DNA of 64,000 bases from Mycobacterium sp. 1100029.7 (GTDB taxonomy: Bacteria > Actinomycetota > Actinomycetes > Mycobacteriales > Mycobacteriaceae), in NCBI RefSeq assembly GCF_001665235.1, contig NZ_LZSC01000048.1:62001-126000 (forward strand), read 5' to 3'. Positions 1 through 8,499 of the stretch are shown piece by piece (position 1 is the stretch's first letter; the number at the start of each line of letters is the position of its first letter). Made by a program: the position numbers and the translations under genes. The notes beneath the pieces were generated by a model, which was given only the letters and a program-made list of their open reading frames with translations, did not search any database and was not told the origin of the DNA.

Positions 1-468
1 GATTTCACCGAAGTTGCGGACGTTGAACAAATTGACCAGCAGGGTCAACCCGCACGCGCCCAGCGCCGGTACCCAGGGCGGCAATCCCGGCCACCAATAT
101 TGCAGATAGCCCGAGATCGCGACGAGTTCGGCAATACCGGTGACGATCCAGGCAAACCAATATGACCATCCGACGAAAAAGCCTGCCGTGGAGCCTAACA
201 GGTCGCTCGTGAAGTCGACGAACGACTTGTAGTTCAGGTTCGACAGCAACACCTCGCCCATCGCGCGCAGCACGAAAAACAAGAAGAACCCGATGATTCC
301 GTAGACCAACACCACCGACGGGCCGGCGCGCGAGATGGTGCGCCCGGCGCCCATGAACAGACCGGTTCCGATGGTGCCGCCGATCGCGATCAACTGAATG
401 TGACGGTTGGACAGACCCCGATGCAGTTGCGGGACAGTGGGATGCGGCGCGGTGACATCCTCACTCAT
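1..468 (-). CDS. cycA: Amino-acid permease, CycA type (N-terminal 156 codons, cut by window edge)
   Basis: Inner-membrane APC-superfamily transporter that would import D-alanine, D-serine and glycine. The first 156 residues closely follow E. coli CycA: after a polar N-terminus comes NRHIQLIAIGGTIGTGLFMG, the family's first transmembrane segment with the IGGTIGTGLF substrate-binding loop. This is followed by GPSVVLVYGIIGF, the RAMGE motif, and SNLNYKSFVDFTSDLLG. The ATG at 468 is the natural start because the family begins 15-25 residues before this motif. The gene reads out of the window, so its 3' end and operon partners are unseen. CycA is known in mycobacteria as the D-cycloserine uptake route; applying that to this protein is inference. 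Other basic or aromatic amino-acid permeases of the same family are a less likely reading. Confidence 0.85.
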   Translation of the reverse strand, partial: MSEDVTAPHPTVPQLHRGLSNRHIQLIAIGGTIGTGLFMGAGRTISRAGPSVVLVYGIIGFFLFFVLRAMGEVLLSNLNYKSFVDFTSDLLGSTAGFFVGWSYWFAWIVTGIAELVAISGYLQYWWPGLPPWVPALGACGLTLLVNLFNVRNFGEI

Positions 469-684
469 GAGTCACGTCCTCGTGGATCCGAGCTGCCGGC
501 AAGCGCAGGTAACTGCTGCTGTAGCCAGACACGATAATCGCTATCCTCGCCCTGCGGGCCTGACCATGCCGATTGTCAGTTGCACTCCGCTCAGCTTGGT
601 GGGCTGCTTCGAGCGAGCAAAGAATGCCGGCGCGCGTCGACCCGCGTGACTTCTCGAAAATGCGGGTCGCGGCGCCGTATCGGA
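469..684. other. Intergenic, upstream of the permease
   Basis: These 216 bases separate the permease start from the 3' end of the next gene, both on the minus strand. The stretch should hold the permease promoter. I see no convincing ORF, RNA gene or strong hairpin in it. Confidence 0.4.
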
Positions 685-1698
685 CTAGCCCGAGGTTTTC
701 ACCACGAGCTTGCCGACGTTTTTGCCGTCGAACAGCATGTTGATCGCCGACGGCAGCTGCTCGAAGCCCTCGACGACGGTCTCGAGCGGCGTGAGCTTGC
801 CCGCGGCGATCAGACCGGCGATCTCGGTCGCCGCCTCGGCCGAGCGGCCCAGGTGGTCCAGCACGATGAAGCCCTGGCAGGTGGCGCGCTGAATCAGCAG
901 GTTCCCGAAGGCGCGCGGGCCGGCCGGCGGGTCGGCCTCGTTGTACCCCGAGATCAGGCCGCACAGCGCGACGCGCGCGCCGATGTTGAGCCGCGCGAAG
1001 ACCGCATCCATGATGACGCCGCCGACGTTCTCGAAATCGACGTCGATCCCCTCAGGTGTCGCCGCCCGCAGCTGCTTGAACCAGTCGTCGGCGCGGTAAT
1101 CCACGGCCGCGTCGAACCCGAGTTCCTCGGTGAGCAGCCGGCATTTCTCCGGGCCGCCCGCGATGCCGACCACGCGCGCACCGTCGGCCTTGGCGAGCTG
1201 ACCGGCCACCGACCCCACCGCACCCGCCGCCGCCGAGACCACCACGGTCTCACCCGGCTTCGGCTTGCCGATGTCGCGGATTCCGATCCATGCGGTGAGC
1301 CCGGTCGTGCCCAGCGCGCCCAGATACGCGCTGGGGGAGACGCCGTCGGCCACCTCCACCGCGAACAGCGGCGCGGAGTCCGAGACGACCACATATTGCT
1401 GCCACCCGACCAGGCCCTGCACCAGCTGGCCGACCGAATAACTTGGATTCTTCGACGCGACGACCTCACCGAGGCCACCGGCCCGCATCACCTCGCCGAT
1501 TCCCACCGGCGGCAAGTAGGTGGGGGTGTCGTTGATCCAGGTGCGGTTGGTCGGGTCGAGCGAGATCCAGTCGACGCGGACCAGCGCCTCACCATCCTTG
1601 ATCTCGGGCACCGCCTCCTCGCTGAGCTCGAACGTGTCGGGGCCGATGCGGCCACTGGGACGCTCACGCAACAAGAAGCGGCGATTTCGATCAGGCAT
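685..1698 (-). CDS. NADP-dependent MDR-superfamily oxidoreductase (zinc-independent)
   Basis: Medium-chain dehydrogenase/reductase of the leukotriene B4 dehydrogenase / CurA branch, expected to reduce the double bond of alpha,beta-unsaturated carbonyls with NADPH in the cytosol. The 337 residues match the family length. Near the N-terminus is WISLDPTNRTWI, typical of this branch (LSLDPYMR-like). The nucleotide site reads VVVSAAAGAVGSVAGQLAK (AAxGxxG) around residue 160. The cysteine-rich zinc loops of classical alcohol dehydrogenases are absent, as expected. The ATG start at 1698 gives a normal N-terminus (MPDRNRRFLLRERPSG). The gene stands alone between the permease and a secreted protein on the other strand, so the substrate cannot be read from context. 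Confidence 0.85.
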   Translation of the reverse strand: MPDRNRRFLLRERPSGRIGPDTFELSEEAVPEIKDGEALVRVDWISLDPTNRTWINDTPTYLPPVGIGEVMRAGGLGEVVASKNPSYSVGQLVQGLVGWQQYVVVSDSAPLFAVEVADGVSPSAYLGALGTTGLTAWIGIRDIGKPKPGETVVVSAAAGAVGSVAGQLAKADGARVVGIAGGPEKCRLLTEELGFDAAVDYRADDWFKQLRAATPEGIDVDFENVGGVIMDAVFARLNIGARVALCGLISGYNEADPPAGPRAFGNLLIQRATCQGFIVLDHLGRSAEAATEIAGLIAAGKLTPLETVVEGFEQLPSAINMLFDGKNVGKLVVKTSG

Positions 1699-1779
1699 GA
1701 GCGCACGTTACATGCGGCACCGCCGGTGCTTGCGGCGAACTAGCGGCGGAAAGCGGTGAGGTGGAGGATCGTTAGCTCG

Positions 1780-2442
1780 ATGCACACACTTCGACTTGCC
1801 GTTGCACCGATCGCCGCGATCGCGTCGGCCGTCCTGTCGAGCATCGGAGCAGCGCAGGCGGACCCGCCGCCGACTCAGCAGATCACCACGGTCGCGGTCG
1901 GCTCCACAGGTCAGGCCGTCAACGGCTATACGGAAACACCGTCGCAGGGCAACGTCGCCGTCGTGGATGACTGCACCGCATCGCCGTCAGCGGTGGCCGA
2001 AAACGTCTACGCGTGCGCACCAAGTGCGGCCGGCGCCGCGACATGCTGGCCGTCGACGCCGGGATCGCTGCTGTGCGTGGACAATCCGTGGGAACGACGC
2101 CTGCACCGGGTCTCCTATTCGGGCCAGCTGCCGCCGGTGCAGCCCAGCGCGTCTCCGCAGCCGTACGCACTTGAGCTCGACGACGGCAGCCATTGCCTGA
2201 TGCGAAACGGGGGAGCGTGGGGTAGTCGCGACGACGGATACGTCGGCGCTTATTGGTGCGGGAATGGCAGCGCCAACCCCACAGTTCTGTGCCCGCCGAA
2301 TACGCAGAAGTGCGTCGACAATTCGGGGCCGGTGTGGACGGTCAAGGTCGGCGAACTGGGCGCGCCGGGCGCGCACTTCCCCCCGCCGCAGCTGCACGCG
2401 GTGACCAGTGCGTGGTTCGCGGGGGACCGGATCCCCGGCTGA
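1780..2442 (+). CDS. Secreted hypothetical protein
   Basis: Exported protein of 220 residues with no family that I recognise. The N-terminus MHTLRLAVAPIAAIASAVLSSIGAAQA followed by DPPP is a clear Sec signal peptide cleaved after AQA. The mature part carries six or more cysteines (for example DDCTASP, YACAP, TCWP, LLCVDNPW, HCLM, WCGNG), suggesting a disulfide-bonded extracellular fold, and a NPTVLCPPNTQKCVDNSG segment. I prefer ATG 1780 over the in-frame GTG at 1756 because it starts the signal peptide directly and GGAGG lies upstream at 1763-1767. It ends 8 bases before the convergent GH16 gene. Confidence 0.7.
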   Translation: MHTLRLAVAPIAAIASAVLSSIGAAQADPPPTQQITTVAVGSTGQAVNGYTETPSQGNVAVVDDCTASPSAVAENVYACAPSAAGAATCWPSTPGSLLCVDNPWERRLHRVSYSGQLPPVQPSASPQPYALELDDGSHCLMRNGGAWGSRDDGYVGAYWCGNGSANPTVLCPPNTQKCVDNSGPVWTVKVGELGAPGAHFPPPQLHAVTSAWFAGDRIPG

Positions 2443-2450
2443 AGGGCCTG

Positions 2451-3278
2451 CTACCAGACCCGGATCCAGTCGACCAGCATGTCGGCGGGATAGCTGCCGC
2501 CGGTCGGGTCGCCACCGCCTGATCCGGCGACCGCGAGGTTGAACACGGGATAGACGGTGTATCCGGGGCCGTTGAAAGGCCAATCGGGCAGCGAGCTGGC
2601 CGGCACGTCGAAGTAGGGCTGGGCGCCGTCGGCGTAGTCCTTCCAAAACCTGATGCCTGCTTCGTCCCACTGGCAGCGCCAGGTGTGCCAGGCGCTGTCG
2701 ACCGCGATGTTGTGCGTCTTCCACTCGCCGCCGTTGGCCTTGGCGTGCACGGTGGTCGCGGACGGCCAGCTGCCGTTGCCGTACCACTCCATGACATCGA
2801 TTTCGCCCTGGTCCTCATTGCCCAGCCAGTAGGCGGGCCAGGCCCCGGGGGTCAGGCAGTTCATTTTGATGCGGGCTTCCCAGGTGTGGCCGACGCCGCC
2901 GCGCCACAGGCTTTGAACCTTGCCGCTGAAGTAGGTGGGGCCGTCTTTGGCGGCCCGCAGGACCAGGTTGGAGTTGCCGTCGACGAATACGTTGCGGCGG
3001 TCGTCGCGGTATTGCCCGATGTGCTCGGGCAGCTCCCAATACGTCGGGTCCTTGATCGTCTCCCGGGCCTTGGCGATGGCCCACTTCGAGGGGTCGGGTG
3101 CCGAACCGGCGGGCCCGTCGAACTCGTCGGAGAATATGTAGCTTCCGGCCTGGCCACTGGGCGCTGTCGGTGGGGATATCCGCCCTGGATAAGCGTGGGC
3201 TGCAGGGACGGGAAGCGCGGCCGCCAGCACGCCGATCCCTGTCGTCAGCATCATGCGGCGACGGTCCATCTCTGGCAT
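2451..3278 (-). CDS. Secreted glycoside hydrolase family 16 (beta-glucanase-like)
   Basis: Exported endo-beta-glycanase of 275 residues. The N-terminus has twin arginines, DRRRMML, followed by a hydrophobic stretch ending AAHA, which looks like a Tat signal. The catalytic signature GEIDVMEW is intact, with nucleophile E159, assisting D161 and acid/base E164. The aromatic WxAxYWL substrate-cleft region precedes it and the conserved C-terminal strand LVDWIRVW closes the jelly roll. The ATG at 3278 (MPEMDRRR) fits the signal peptide; upstream in-frame starts would add an arginine-rich tail with no export logic. GH16 covers laminarinases, lichenases and related enzymes, so the exact glycan is not readable. 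A 12-bp palindrome lies about 40 bases upstream. Confidence 0.88.
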   Translation of the reverse strand: MPEMDRRRMMLTTGIGVLAAALPVPAAHAYPGRISPPTAPSGQAGSYIFSDEFDGPAGSAPDPSKWAIAKARETIKDPTYWELPEHIGQYRDDRRNVFVDGNSNLVLRAAKDGPTYFSGKVQSLWRGGVGHTWEARIKMNCLTPGAWPAYWLGNEDQGEIDVMEWYGNGSWPSATTVHAKANGGEWKTHNIAVDSAWHTWRCQWDEAGIRFWKDYADGAQPYFDVPASSLPDWPFNGPGYTVYPVFNLAVAGSGGGDPTGGSYPADMLVDWIRVW

Positions 3279-3318
3279 AAGCAAGCGACGATAGCAGCCC
3301 CGATTGGGAGCGGTCGAC

Positions 3319-3330
3319 ACAGAATTCTGT
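3319..3330. promoter_or_regulatory. 12-bp perfect palindrome upstream of the GH16 gene
   Basis: ACAGAATTCTGT is a perfect palindrome 41 bases upstream of the GH16 start codon, a suitable place for an operator. No matching second copy was found in the window, so its regulator is unknown. Confidence 0.3.
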
Positions 3331-3534
3331 CGGCACCCGTCGCTAACATTTTGACCGCCGGTGATCACAAACGGACGGCGGCAGGCACTAGCTCGGGATT
3401 CAGGATGAAATTCACGGCCAATTCTCATCTAAAGGCGTGGTTTGGTCTCAGCTTTGGCTGGGCATCCTGGACACGAACAGATAACACGCTTGTATCTTTG
3501 CGGCTGAGTCGGGCTCTGAGAGGAGTTGACAATC

Positions 3535-3741
3535 ATGGCGAATGCACCTGAGTCGACAGTTATTTTTCTCCAGTCCCATCCGGCTTGGATTGCTGCTCAG
3601 CGCCGTGAGCGTGAACGCAACGATGCCATTCGGCGCCACCCGTCGTTTCGGGCCCGGCGCGCCGCAACTGAGCTGAGCCACGCTGCCGCCGCTGGTAGCC
3701 GGCATTTCAAGCTGTACTCGAGCGGCGACACCCCGGCATAG
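3535..3741 (+). CDS. Small basic hypothetical protein (68 aa)
   Basis: A 68-residue protein beginning MANAPESTVIFLQSHPAW, rich in arginine in the middle (RRERERNDAIRRHPSFRARRAA) and with no recognised domain. The start ATG at 3535 has a good Shine-Dalgarno, AGGAG at 3521-3525, nine bases upstream, which is the main support for it being translated. No transmembrane segment or cysteines. It is flanked by 250-base gaps on both sides, so it may be a single-gene transcript. It could also be a chance ORF. Confidence 0.45.
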   Translation: MANAPESTVIFLQSHPAWIAAQRRERERNDAIRRHPSFRARRAATELSHAAAAGSRHFKLYSSGDTPA

Positions 3742-3919
3742 CCGTTTAGCGGCGAGTGGCGGGTCTCTCCAAGCCGCCCAGCTTTATCTCCGGCCAATAA
3801 CTGACGCCGGGGAAATTTCTGTTTTCCAAACTGAGTTTTGAAGAGCTTGGCGTGCACGCGGGCACAGCTGGCTCGCAATGTCGTTTGCTGATCGCCCGAC
3901 CCCATTTGGCTAGACGCTG

Positions 3920-3957
3920 TTTACTTTGCGGCCCACTGCTACTACTGTTCGTAGTAG
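3920..3957 (+). promoter_or_regulatory. Promoter with overlapping 7-5-7 inverted repeat
   Basis: CTACTAC-TGTTC-GTAGTAG at 3939-3957 is a perfect inverted repeat. A promoter fits around it: TTTACT (3920-3925), 17-base spacer, TACTGT (3943-3948). The -10 therefore lies inside the repeat, as expected for a repressor site controlling the membrane-protein gene that starts at 3977. Confidence 0.45.
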
Positions 3958-3976
3958 ACGATGTTGGGAGGGCCGG

Positions 3977-4453
3977 ATGGTCGGCAACTCGAGTCCACAA
4001 CCTGCGGGACGTCTCCTTGCCCCGGCGATGATCGCCTTTGTCGCGGCGTTCGGACTGCACGGTGTCGACCACTTCCGGCGAGGCATGACGGCATCTCCGC
4101 CATCGGTGATGGTCGGCGGGATGATCCAAGGCCTTTTCGTGGTTACCGCGTTGGTGCTCGTTTTGCGTCGACATCGAAGGGCCGCCGAAATGGCGTGCTT
4201 CGTTGGTTTCGGTAGCGCCGCATTGTTCACCTACGCCCACATTCTCCCGACATTCTGGCCGGACTACCAGGACAGCTTCACTTCGGGACCACGCCTCAAC
4301 GTCACGTGGTTCTCTTGGCTGACGGCCGCCGGCGAAATCGGAGCGGGACTGATGTTGGGCTACGTCGCTCTGCGAGTGCAGCGAAGCACCGCCAATCAGG
4401 TTGCAAGACAAGGTCATGGCGAATGCTCCACATTGAAGAATACGTCGGCATAA
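3977..4453 (+). CDS. Small four-helix membrane protein, unknown function
   Basis: 158-residue integral membrane protein with four predicted hydrophobic segments: LAPAMIAFVAAFGLHG, VMVGGMIQGLFVVTALVLV, MACFVGFGSAALFTYAHIL and WFSWLTAAGEIGAGLMLGYVAL. Conserved-looking polar residues sit near the membrane faces (HGVDHFRRG, YAHILPTFWPDY). I do not recognise the family. ATG 3977 is chosen over the upstream in-frame start because GGGAGGG lies 5 bases before it and the extension is arginine-rich. Its 3' end overlaps the next ORF by 31 bases, suggesting co-transcription. Confidence 0.65.
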   Translation: MVGNSSPQPAGRLLAPAMIAFVAAFGLHGVDHFRRGMTASPPSVMVGGMIQGLFVVTALVLVLRRHRRAAEMACFVGFGSAALFTYAHILPTFWPDYQDSFTSGPRLNVTWFSWLTAAGEIGAGLMLGYVALRVQRSTANQVARQGHGECSTLKNTSA

Positions 4454-4662
4454 TTCTCGGTGGGTCGCGCACACGCCGGGCCAGGGCGCTGGCAGACCCC
4501 GACCAGTCGCACGTCGCCTTTATCGAGGAGCTGGCGCGCTACATCGAAGCGCACCATCCCGAAGCCGAAGACGTCACCGTCGTGAGCGTGACGGATACGG
4601 GTCAGATCGAGCAGTCCCAGGGACGGCTTCGCCGTTGGTACCGCGTCGCCTATCAAGCCTGA
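4423..4662 (+). CDS. Hypothetical protein (79 aa), overlaps the upstream gene
   Basis: 79-residue soluble protein starting MLHIEEYVGIILGG, with an acidic middle (AFIEELARYIEAHHPEAEDVTVVSV) and a basic C-terminus. No recognised family. The start at 4423 lies inside the end of the membrane-protein gene in another frame. No strong ribosome site is visible, so translational coupling is likely if the gene is real. Sequence composition in this frame looks protein-like rather than like a shadow. Confidence 0.45.
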   Translation: MLHIEEYVGIILGGSRTRRARALADPDQSHVAFIEELARYIEAHHPEAEDVTVVSVTDTGQIEQSQGRLRRWYRVAYQA

Positions 4663-4700
4663 TTGCATACAACTGAGCGGATAGCACGCTCAGATGCCTA

Positions 4701-4735
4701 TTGACACCTGTCAATTCGTCTCTAATGTATACAAA
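4701..4735 (+). promoter_or_regulatory. Leaderless promoter with palindrome on the -35
   Basis: TTGACA (4701-4706), a 16-base spacer and TAATGT (4723-4728) place transcription start at or next to the ATG at 4736. The -35 is the left half of a perfect inverted repeat, TTGACA-CC-TGTCAA (4701-4714), so a repressor there would block RNA polymerase directly. Confidence 0.6.
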
Positions 4736-7051
4736 ATGGCTGTCGCGGTGGAGGCACATTCAAGCGCGTCCGAACTCGACGACCTTCGCGACATGGTCCG
4801 CAAGCTCGCGGCGAAGCAGCTGCCGCTCGATCAGCTGCGGCATGCCGAAGTGGCAGAGGCCCGACGGGCAGGCTGGTCGGCGCTGGCCGAAGTGGGCCTG
4901 CTCGGTATTGCGGTTCCCGAACAATACGGCGGCAGCGGCGCCGGGTTGATCGAGCAGGCCGTCGTCTGCGAAGAGCTCGCGCGGGAATTGAGCGCGGCAC
5001 CGTACCTGGCGACGGTGTGCGTGGCCGGCGCCGCATTGCTGGCCGCCGACGACGCCGACGCGTGCGCAGCACTGCTGCCGGGTTTGGTCGCCGGTGAGCG
5101 GACCGCGACCCTGGCCAACGGCGTCGGCCGCGCAGACCGCGCAGGACGGGCCTGGTCGATCAGTGGCGACTTCCACCACGTCTCCGACGGCGCCGACGCC
5201 GACGTGCTGTTGATCGCCGCCGAGACCGACAAGGGCACAACGCTTTTCGCGATCAACGGCACCGAGGGCGTCCGCCGGCAGCGGCTGTCCACCCTGGACC
5301 GGACCCGGCCGCTGGCCAATCTGCGGATCTCGGGCGCGTCCGCGCGCCAGGTGGGGTCGACCGGAGCGGCGGCAACCATCGTGGCTCAGGTTCGCCTTCA
5401 CGCCACCGCGCTGCTGGCCGCCGAGCAGGCGGTGCTGGCTGAGCAATGCGTCGCACGCACCAGGGACTACCTGCTGGACCGCCGGCAGTTCGGTCGCCAG
5501 ATTGGCGCCTTCCAGGCGCTCAAACACCGCCTCGCCGATGCGGCGGTGCGCGCCGAACTGTCGGCCAGCAGCGCCTGGTATGCGATCCGGCAGCTGGACG
5601 CCGGCGCAGCCGATGCCGAGTTCGCCGTTGCGGTCGCTGCCGCGGCATGCGGAGATGCCGCGCTGCACAACGCCGCGGAGATGATCCAGTTACACGGCGG
5701 GATCGGCTACACCTGGGAGCACGTCGCACACCTTTACCTGCGGCGGGCCAAGGCCGACCAGTACCTGTTCGGCACCCCGTCGACCCACCGCAACCGACTC
5801 GGCCAATCGGTGACCGAAAGGTCTGCGGCCGCAACACAATCCGAGACCCAGACGGACCGGGGCAAGTCGCCGGCAGTTGACGAACTGCACCGGTGGCTGA
5901 CCGACAATCTGACCGACGACCTCACCGCCGACGGCGGCCCGCTTCCCGTGCCGGGCGAAAAGTACTCGCCCGCCCGACGCGACTGGTATCACCGCTTGGG
6001 CAGCGCGGGCTGGTCCACACCCACCTGGCCCGCGCACTACGGCGGTCGGGACTTGGGTCGCGACGAGGGCGGCGCCGTCGTCGAGGAACTGCGCCGCCGC
6101 GGCCTCGACCGGCCCGAAGAGGACTTCGTCGGCGTATGGCTGGCCGGGCCGACGATTCTGCAGTGGGGCACCCCGGAACAGCTGGACACCTACCTGCTGC
6201 CCTTGGCGTTGGGTGAGCATCGCTGGTGTCAGTTGTTCAGTGAGCCCGGCGCCGGATCGGATCTGGCGTCGCTGGCCACGTCGGCGGTGCGCATCGACGG
6301 CGACCGCTGGCTGGTCAACGGCCAGAAGATCTGGAGCTCCTTCGCCCAGACCGCCGACTACGGCCTGCTGATGGCTCGCACCGAACCGAGCCTGCCCAAA
6401 CACGCTGGCATCACCTATTTTCTGCTCGACATGCGCACTCCCGGAGTCGAGGTGCGGCCGTTGCGCCAGATGACCGGCGACGCCGAGTTCAACGAGGTCT
6501 TCCTGACCGACGTCGTGGTGCCGGACTCCGCGCGCCTCGGCCCGCTCAACGCAGGCTGGAAGGTCGGCATCAGCACCCTGATGCAGGAACGCAACAGCCT
6601 CACCGGCCCTCCGGTCGTCGGCCCGGGCGTGGCCGATCAGCTGATCGCCGAAGCGGTCGACAGCGGGGCATGGCAGAGCGCGGACATACGGGACCGGCTG
6701 CAGCGCATGCTCGTCGACGAACGCAGCCTGCAGACCGCGAGCCTGCGCGCCAGCGCCACCCCGGACCGCGACCCGGGCGCCATCGACTCGATCCGCAAAC
6801 TCGTCAGCGCAGACCTTCACGAGCGCGCGGGACGTGTCCGCGTCGACCTGCAGCCTGAACTGTCGCTGGGTTGGCCCGAAGACGACGAGATGCCCGCGGG
6901 CACAAGGTCATTCCTGGAAATGAAGAAGTACTGCATCGCCGGGGGCACCTCGGAGATTCAGCGCAATATCATCGCCGAACGGGTTTTGGGGCTGCCCCGG
7001 GAGACAGATCCCGACCGCGACCAGCCGTTCAATCAGCGGACGAGCCGATAA
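4736..7051 (+). CDS. Single-chain double acyl-CoA dehydrogenase (FadE6/22/34-like architecture)
   Basis: 771-residue flavoenzyme made of two acyl-CoA dehydrogenase units in tandem. The first (about 1-360) runs from VRKLAAKQLP through GIAVPEQYGGSGAG to RRQFGRQIGAFQALKHRLAD and QLHGGIGYTWEH. After a polar linker (about 361-385) the second (about 386-771) has YGGRDLG, QLFSEPGAGSDLA, QKIWSSFA and the FAD-binding end KKYCIAGGTSEIQRNIIAERVLG. Mycobacterial FadE enzymes often work as alpha2beta2 heterotetramers from adjacent genes; FadE6, FadE22 and FadE34 carry both halves in one chain, and FadE34 acts on sterol side-chain CoA esters. ATG 4736 is chosen because the promoter predicts a leaderless transcript there. 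The next gene follows after 17 bases. The substrate is unknown. Confidence 0.88.
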   Translation: MAVAVEAHSSASELDDLRDMVRKLAAKQLPLDQLRHAEVAEARRAGWSALAEVGLLGIAVPEQYGGSGAGLIEQAVVCEELARELSAAPYLATVCVAGAALLAADDADACAALLPGLVAGERTATLANGVGRADRAGRAWSISGDFHHVSDGADADVLLIAAETDKGTTLFAINGTEGVRRQRLSTLDRTRPLANLRISGASARQVGSTGAAATIVAQVRLHATALLAAEQAVLAEQCVARTRDYLLDRRQFGRQIGAFQALKHRLADAAVRAELSASSAWYAIRQLDAGAADAEFAVAVAAAACGDAALHNAAEMIQLHGGIGYTWEHVAHLYLRRAKADQYLFGTPSTHRNRLGQSVTERSAAATQSETQTDRGKSPAVDELHRWLTDNLTDDLTADGGPLPVPGEKYSPARRDWYHRLGSAGWSTPTWPAHYGGRDLGRDEGGAVVEELRRRGLDRPEEDFVGVWLAGPTILQWGTPEQLDTYLLPLALGEHRWCQLFSEPGAGSDLASLATSAVRIDGDRWLVNGQKIWSSFAQTADYGLLMARTEPSLPKHAGITYFLLDMRTPGVEVRPLRQMTGDAEFNEVFLTDVVVPDSARLGPLNAGWKVGISTLMQERNSLTGPPVVGPGVADQLIAEAVDSGAWQSADIRDRLQRMLVDERSLQTASLRASATPDRDPGAIDSIRKLVSADLHERAGRVRVDLQPELSLGWPEDDEMPAGTRSFLEMKKYCIAGGTSEIQRNIIAERVLGLPRETDPDRDQPFNQRTSR

Positions 7052-7068
7052 GAAGGAGCGCACCGGAC

Positions 7069-8442
7069 ATGTTGACGGGCGAACAGTACAAGAACTCGTT
7101 GCGCGATGGACGACGGGTGTATCAGGACGGCAAGTTGGTCGCCGACATGGACACCGACCCATTGCTGGCGCCGGCGCTGGACGCGGTGGCCGCCGGATAC
7201 GACGAGTACTACCGACCCGACGACAACGCGGTGAACCCGCTCGTGGAGGCACCGCGCACCGTGGACGAGCTTCGGGAACGGGTGCCGATCCTGACCAGTA
7301 TGGACTTGTTGCTCAATGTCACCTACCAATCGCTGATGACGCTGGTGGTCGCGGCCGCGCGACTGGGCGACGCCCACCCCGAGTTCGTTCGACGCATCAA
7401 TGCCTATGTGGCACAAGCACGTCGGGACGACATCCGCATCGCGGAGTGCATCACCGACTCCAAGGGCGACCGCTCGAAGGCGCCCGCCGCCCAGGACGAC
7501 CCCGATCAGTACGTGCGGGTGGTCGAGCGCCGTGACGACGGTGTGGTGATCCGCGGCGCGAAACTTCACATCAGCGCCGCGCCGTTCGCGCATCACCTGC
7601 TGGTGATGCCGACCAAGTCGATGAAGCCGGGGGAGGAGGACTACGCGATCGCGTGTGCGGTGCCCGTCAATGCGGCGGGCGTGCATGTGGTCAGCCGGAC
7701 CGTGCAGGCCCGCGGCGGCGATGAGCGCGATTATCCGGTGAGCTCGGGTCGCAGCATGCCCGACGGCTTCGTGATCTTCGACGACGTGTTCGTGCCCCAC
7801 GAGCAGGTGTTCCTCGACGGGGTCGCCGCGCAGGCCGGGATCTTCGCGCACTCGCTGGGCCTATGGGAACGCCTCGGGGGCACCGCCGTCATGGTCGAAC
7901 AAGCCGACGAGATGGTGGGCCTGGCCGCGCTGATCGCCGAAGCCAATGGCACCGCCCGGGTTTCGCACATCCGGGAGAAGATCGACGAGATGATGATCCA
8001 CGCCACCATCCTGCGAGCCGGCATGGAGGCGGCGATCAGCAACGCGCACACCACGCCGGAGGGCTATTACTATCCCGACGACCTCTACACCAATGCCACG
8101 AAATACGTTGGCGCCGCCAACTTCAACCTGATGGTGCGGCATTTGCACGACATCGCCGGCGGCGGCGTGATCACGACGCCGTCGATGGCGGATCTGGACA
8201 ACCCGGACGTCGGGCCGCAGTTGCGTAAGTACCTGACCGGAGCCGCCGAGGTGTCGGGCGATACCCGTGCCAAGTTGTTTCACGCCATCCGCGATGCCAC
8301 CGCCGACTCGTACGGCGGCTGGCACCTGGTCACCAACGTGCAATCCGGTGGTGGTTTGTTCGCGCAGCGACTCGTGACCCGCAAGCATTACGACATGGAG
8401 CGGGCCAAGCGGCTGGCGCGACACGCGGCAGACCTGGACTAA
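7069..8442 (+). CDS. 4-hydroxyphenylacetate 3-hydroxylase / 4-hydroxybutyryl-CoA dehydratase family protein
   Basis: 457-residue flavoprotein of the HpaB/AbfD superfamily, which has an acyl-CoA dehydrogenase-like fold. Signatures include TDSKGDRSKAP (HpaB TDPxGDRS motif, about residue 135), the FAD-loop region VIFDDVFVPHEQVF, and the C-terminal KYVGAANFNLMVRHLHDIAGGGVITTPSMADL, which matches the 4-hydroxybutyryl-CoA dehydratase/HpaB C-terminal domain. Members hydroxylate phenols with FADH2 or dehydrate 4-hydroxybutyryl-CoA; I cannot say which applies. AGAAGGAG precedes ATG 7069, favouring it over an in-frame extension overlapping the acyl-CoA dehydrogenase. It appears co-transcribed with that gene. 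Confidence 0.82.
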   Translation: MLTGEQYKNSLRDGRRVYQDGKLVADMDTDPLLAPALDAVAAGYDEYYRPDDNAVNPLVEAPRTVDELRERVPILTSMDLLLNVTYQSLMTLVVAAARLGDAHPEFVRRINAYVAQARRDDIRIAECITDSKGDRSKAPAAQDDPDQYVRVVERRDDGVVIRGAKLHISAAPFAHHLLVMPTKSMKPGEEDYAIACAVPVNAAGVHVVSRTVQARGGDERDYPVSSGRSMPDGFVIFDDVFVPHEQVFLDGVAAQAGIFAHSLGLWERLGGTAVMVEQADEMVGLAALIAEANGTARVSHIREKIDEMMIHATILRAGMEAAISNAHTTPEGYYYPDDLYTNATKYVGAANFNLMVRHLHDIAGGGVITTPSMADLDNPDVGPQLRKYLTGAAEVSGDTRAKLFHAIRDATADSYGGWHLVTNVQSGGGLFAQRLVTRKHYDMERAKRLARHAADLD

Positions 8443-8464
8443 GACACCCGCGCCGGCCTCGTGC

Positions 8465-8499
8465 TTGCGTGAACGTGAACGTAGACGTAGATTCAGGCC
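8465..8499 (+). promoter_or_regulatory. Operator copy A inside a leaderless promoter
   Basis: TTGCGT (8465-8470), a 17-base spacer and TAGATT (8488-8493) lie exactly 6 bases before the ATG at 8500, predicting a leaderless mRNA. The 26-bp motif at 8470-8495 (TGAACGTGAACG, then TAGACG, then TAGATTCA) fills the spacer and the -10. The same motif recurs at 13526-13551 and 14392-14417. Confidence 0.65.

Noticed and set aside
3746..4474. 242-codon minus-strand ORF
   Set aside because: It is antisense to the small membrane protein, which has transmembrane segments, a ribosome site and a promoter.
6871..7068. Upstream extension of the HpaB-like gene
   Set aside because: It lies inside the acyl-CoA dehydrogenase coding sequence, and the good ribosome site is just before 7069.
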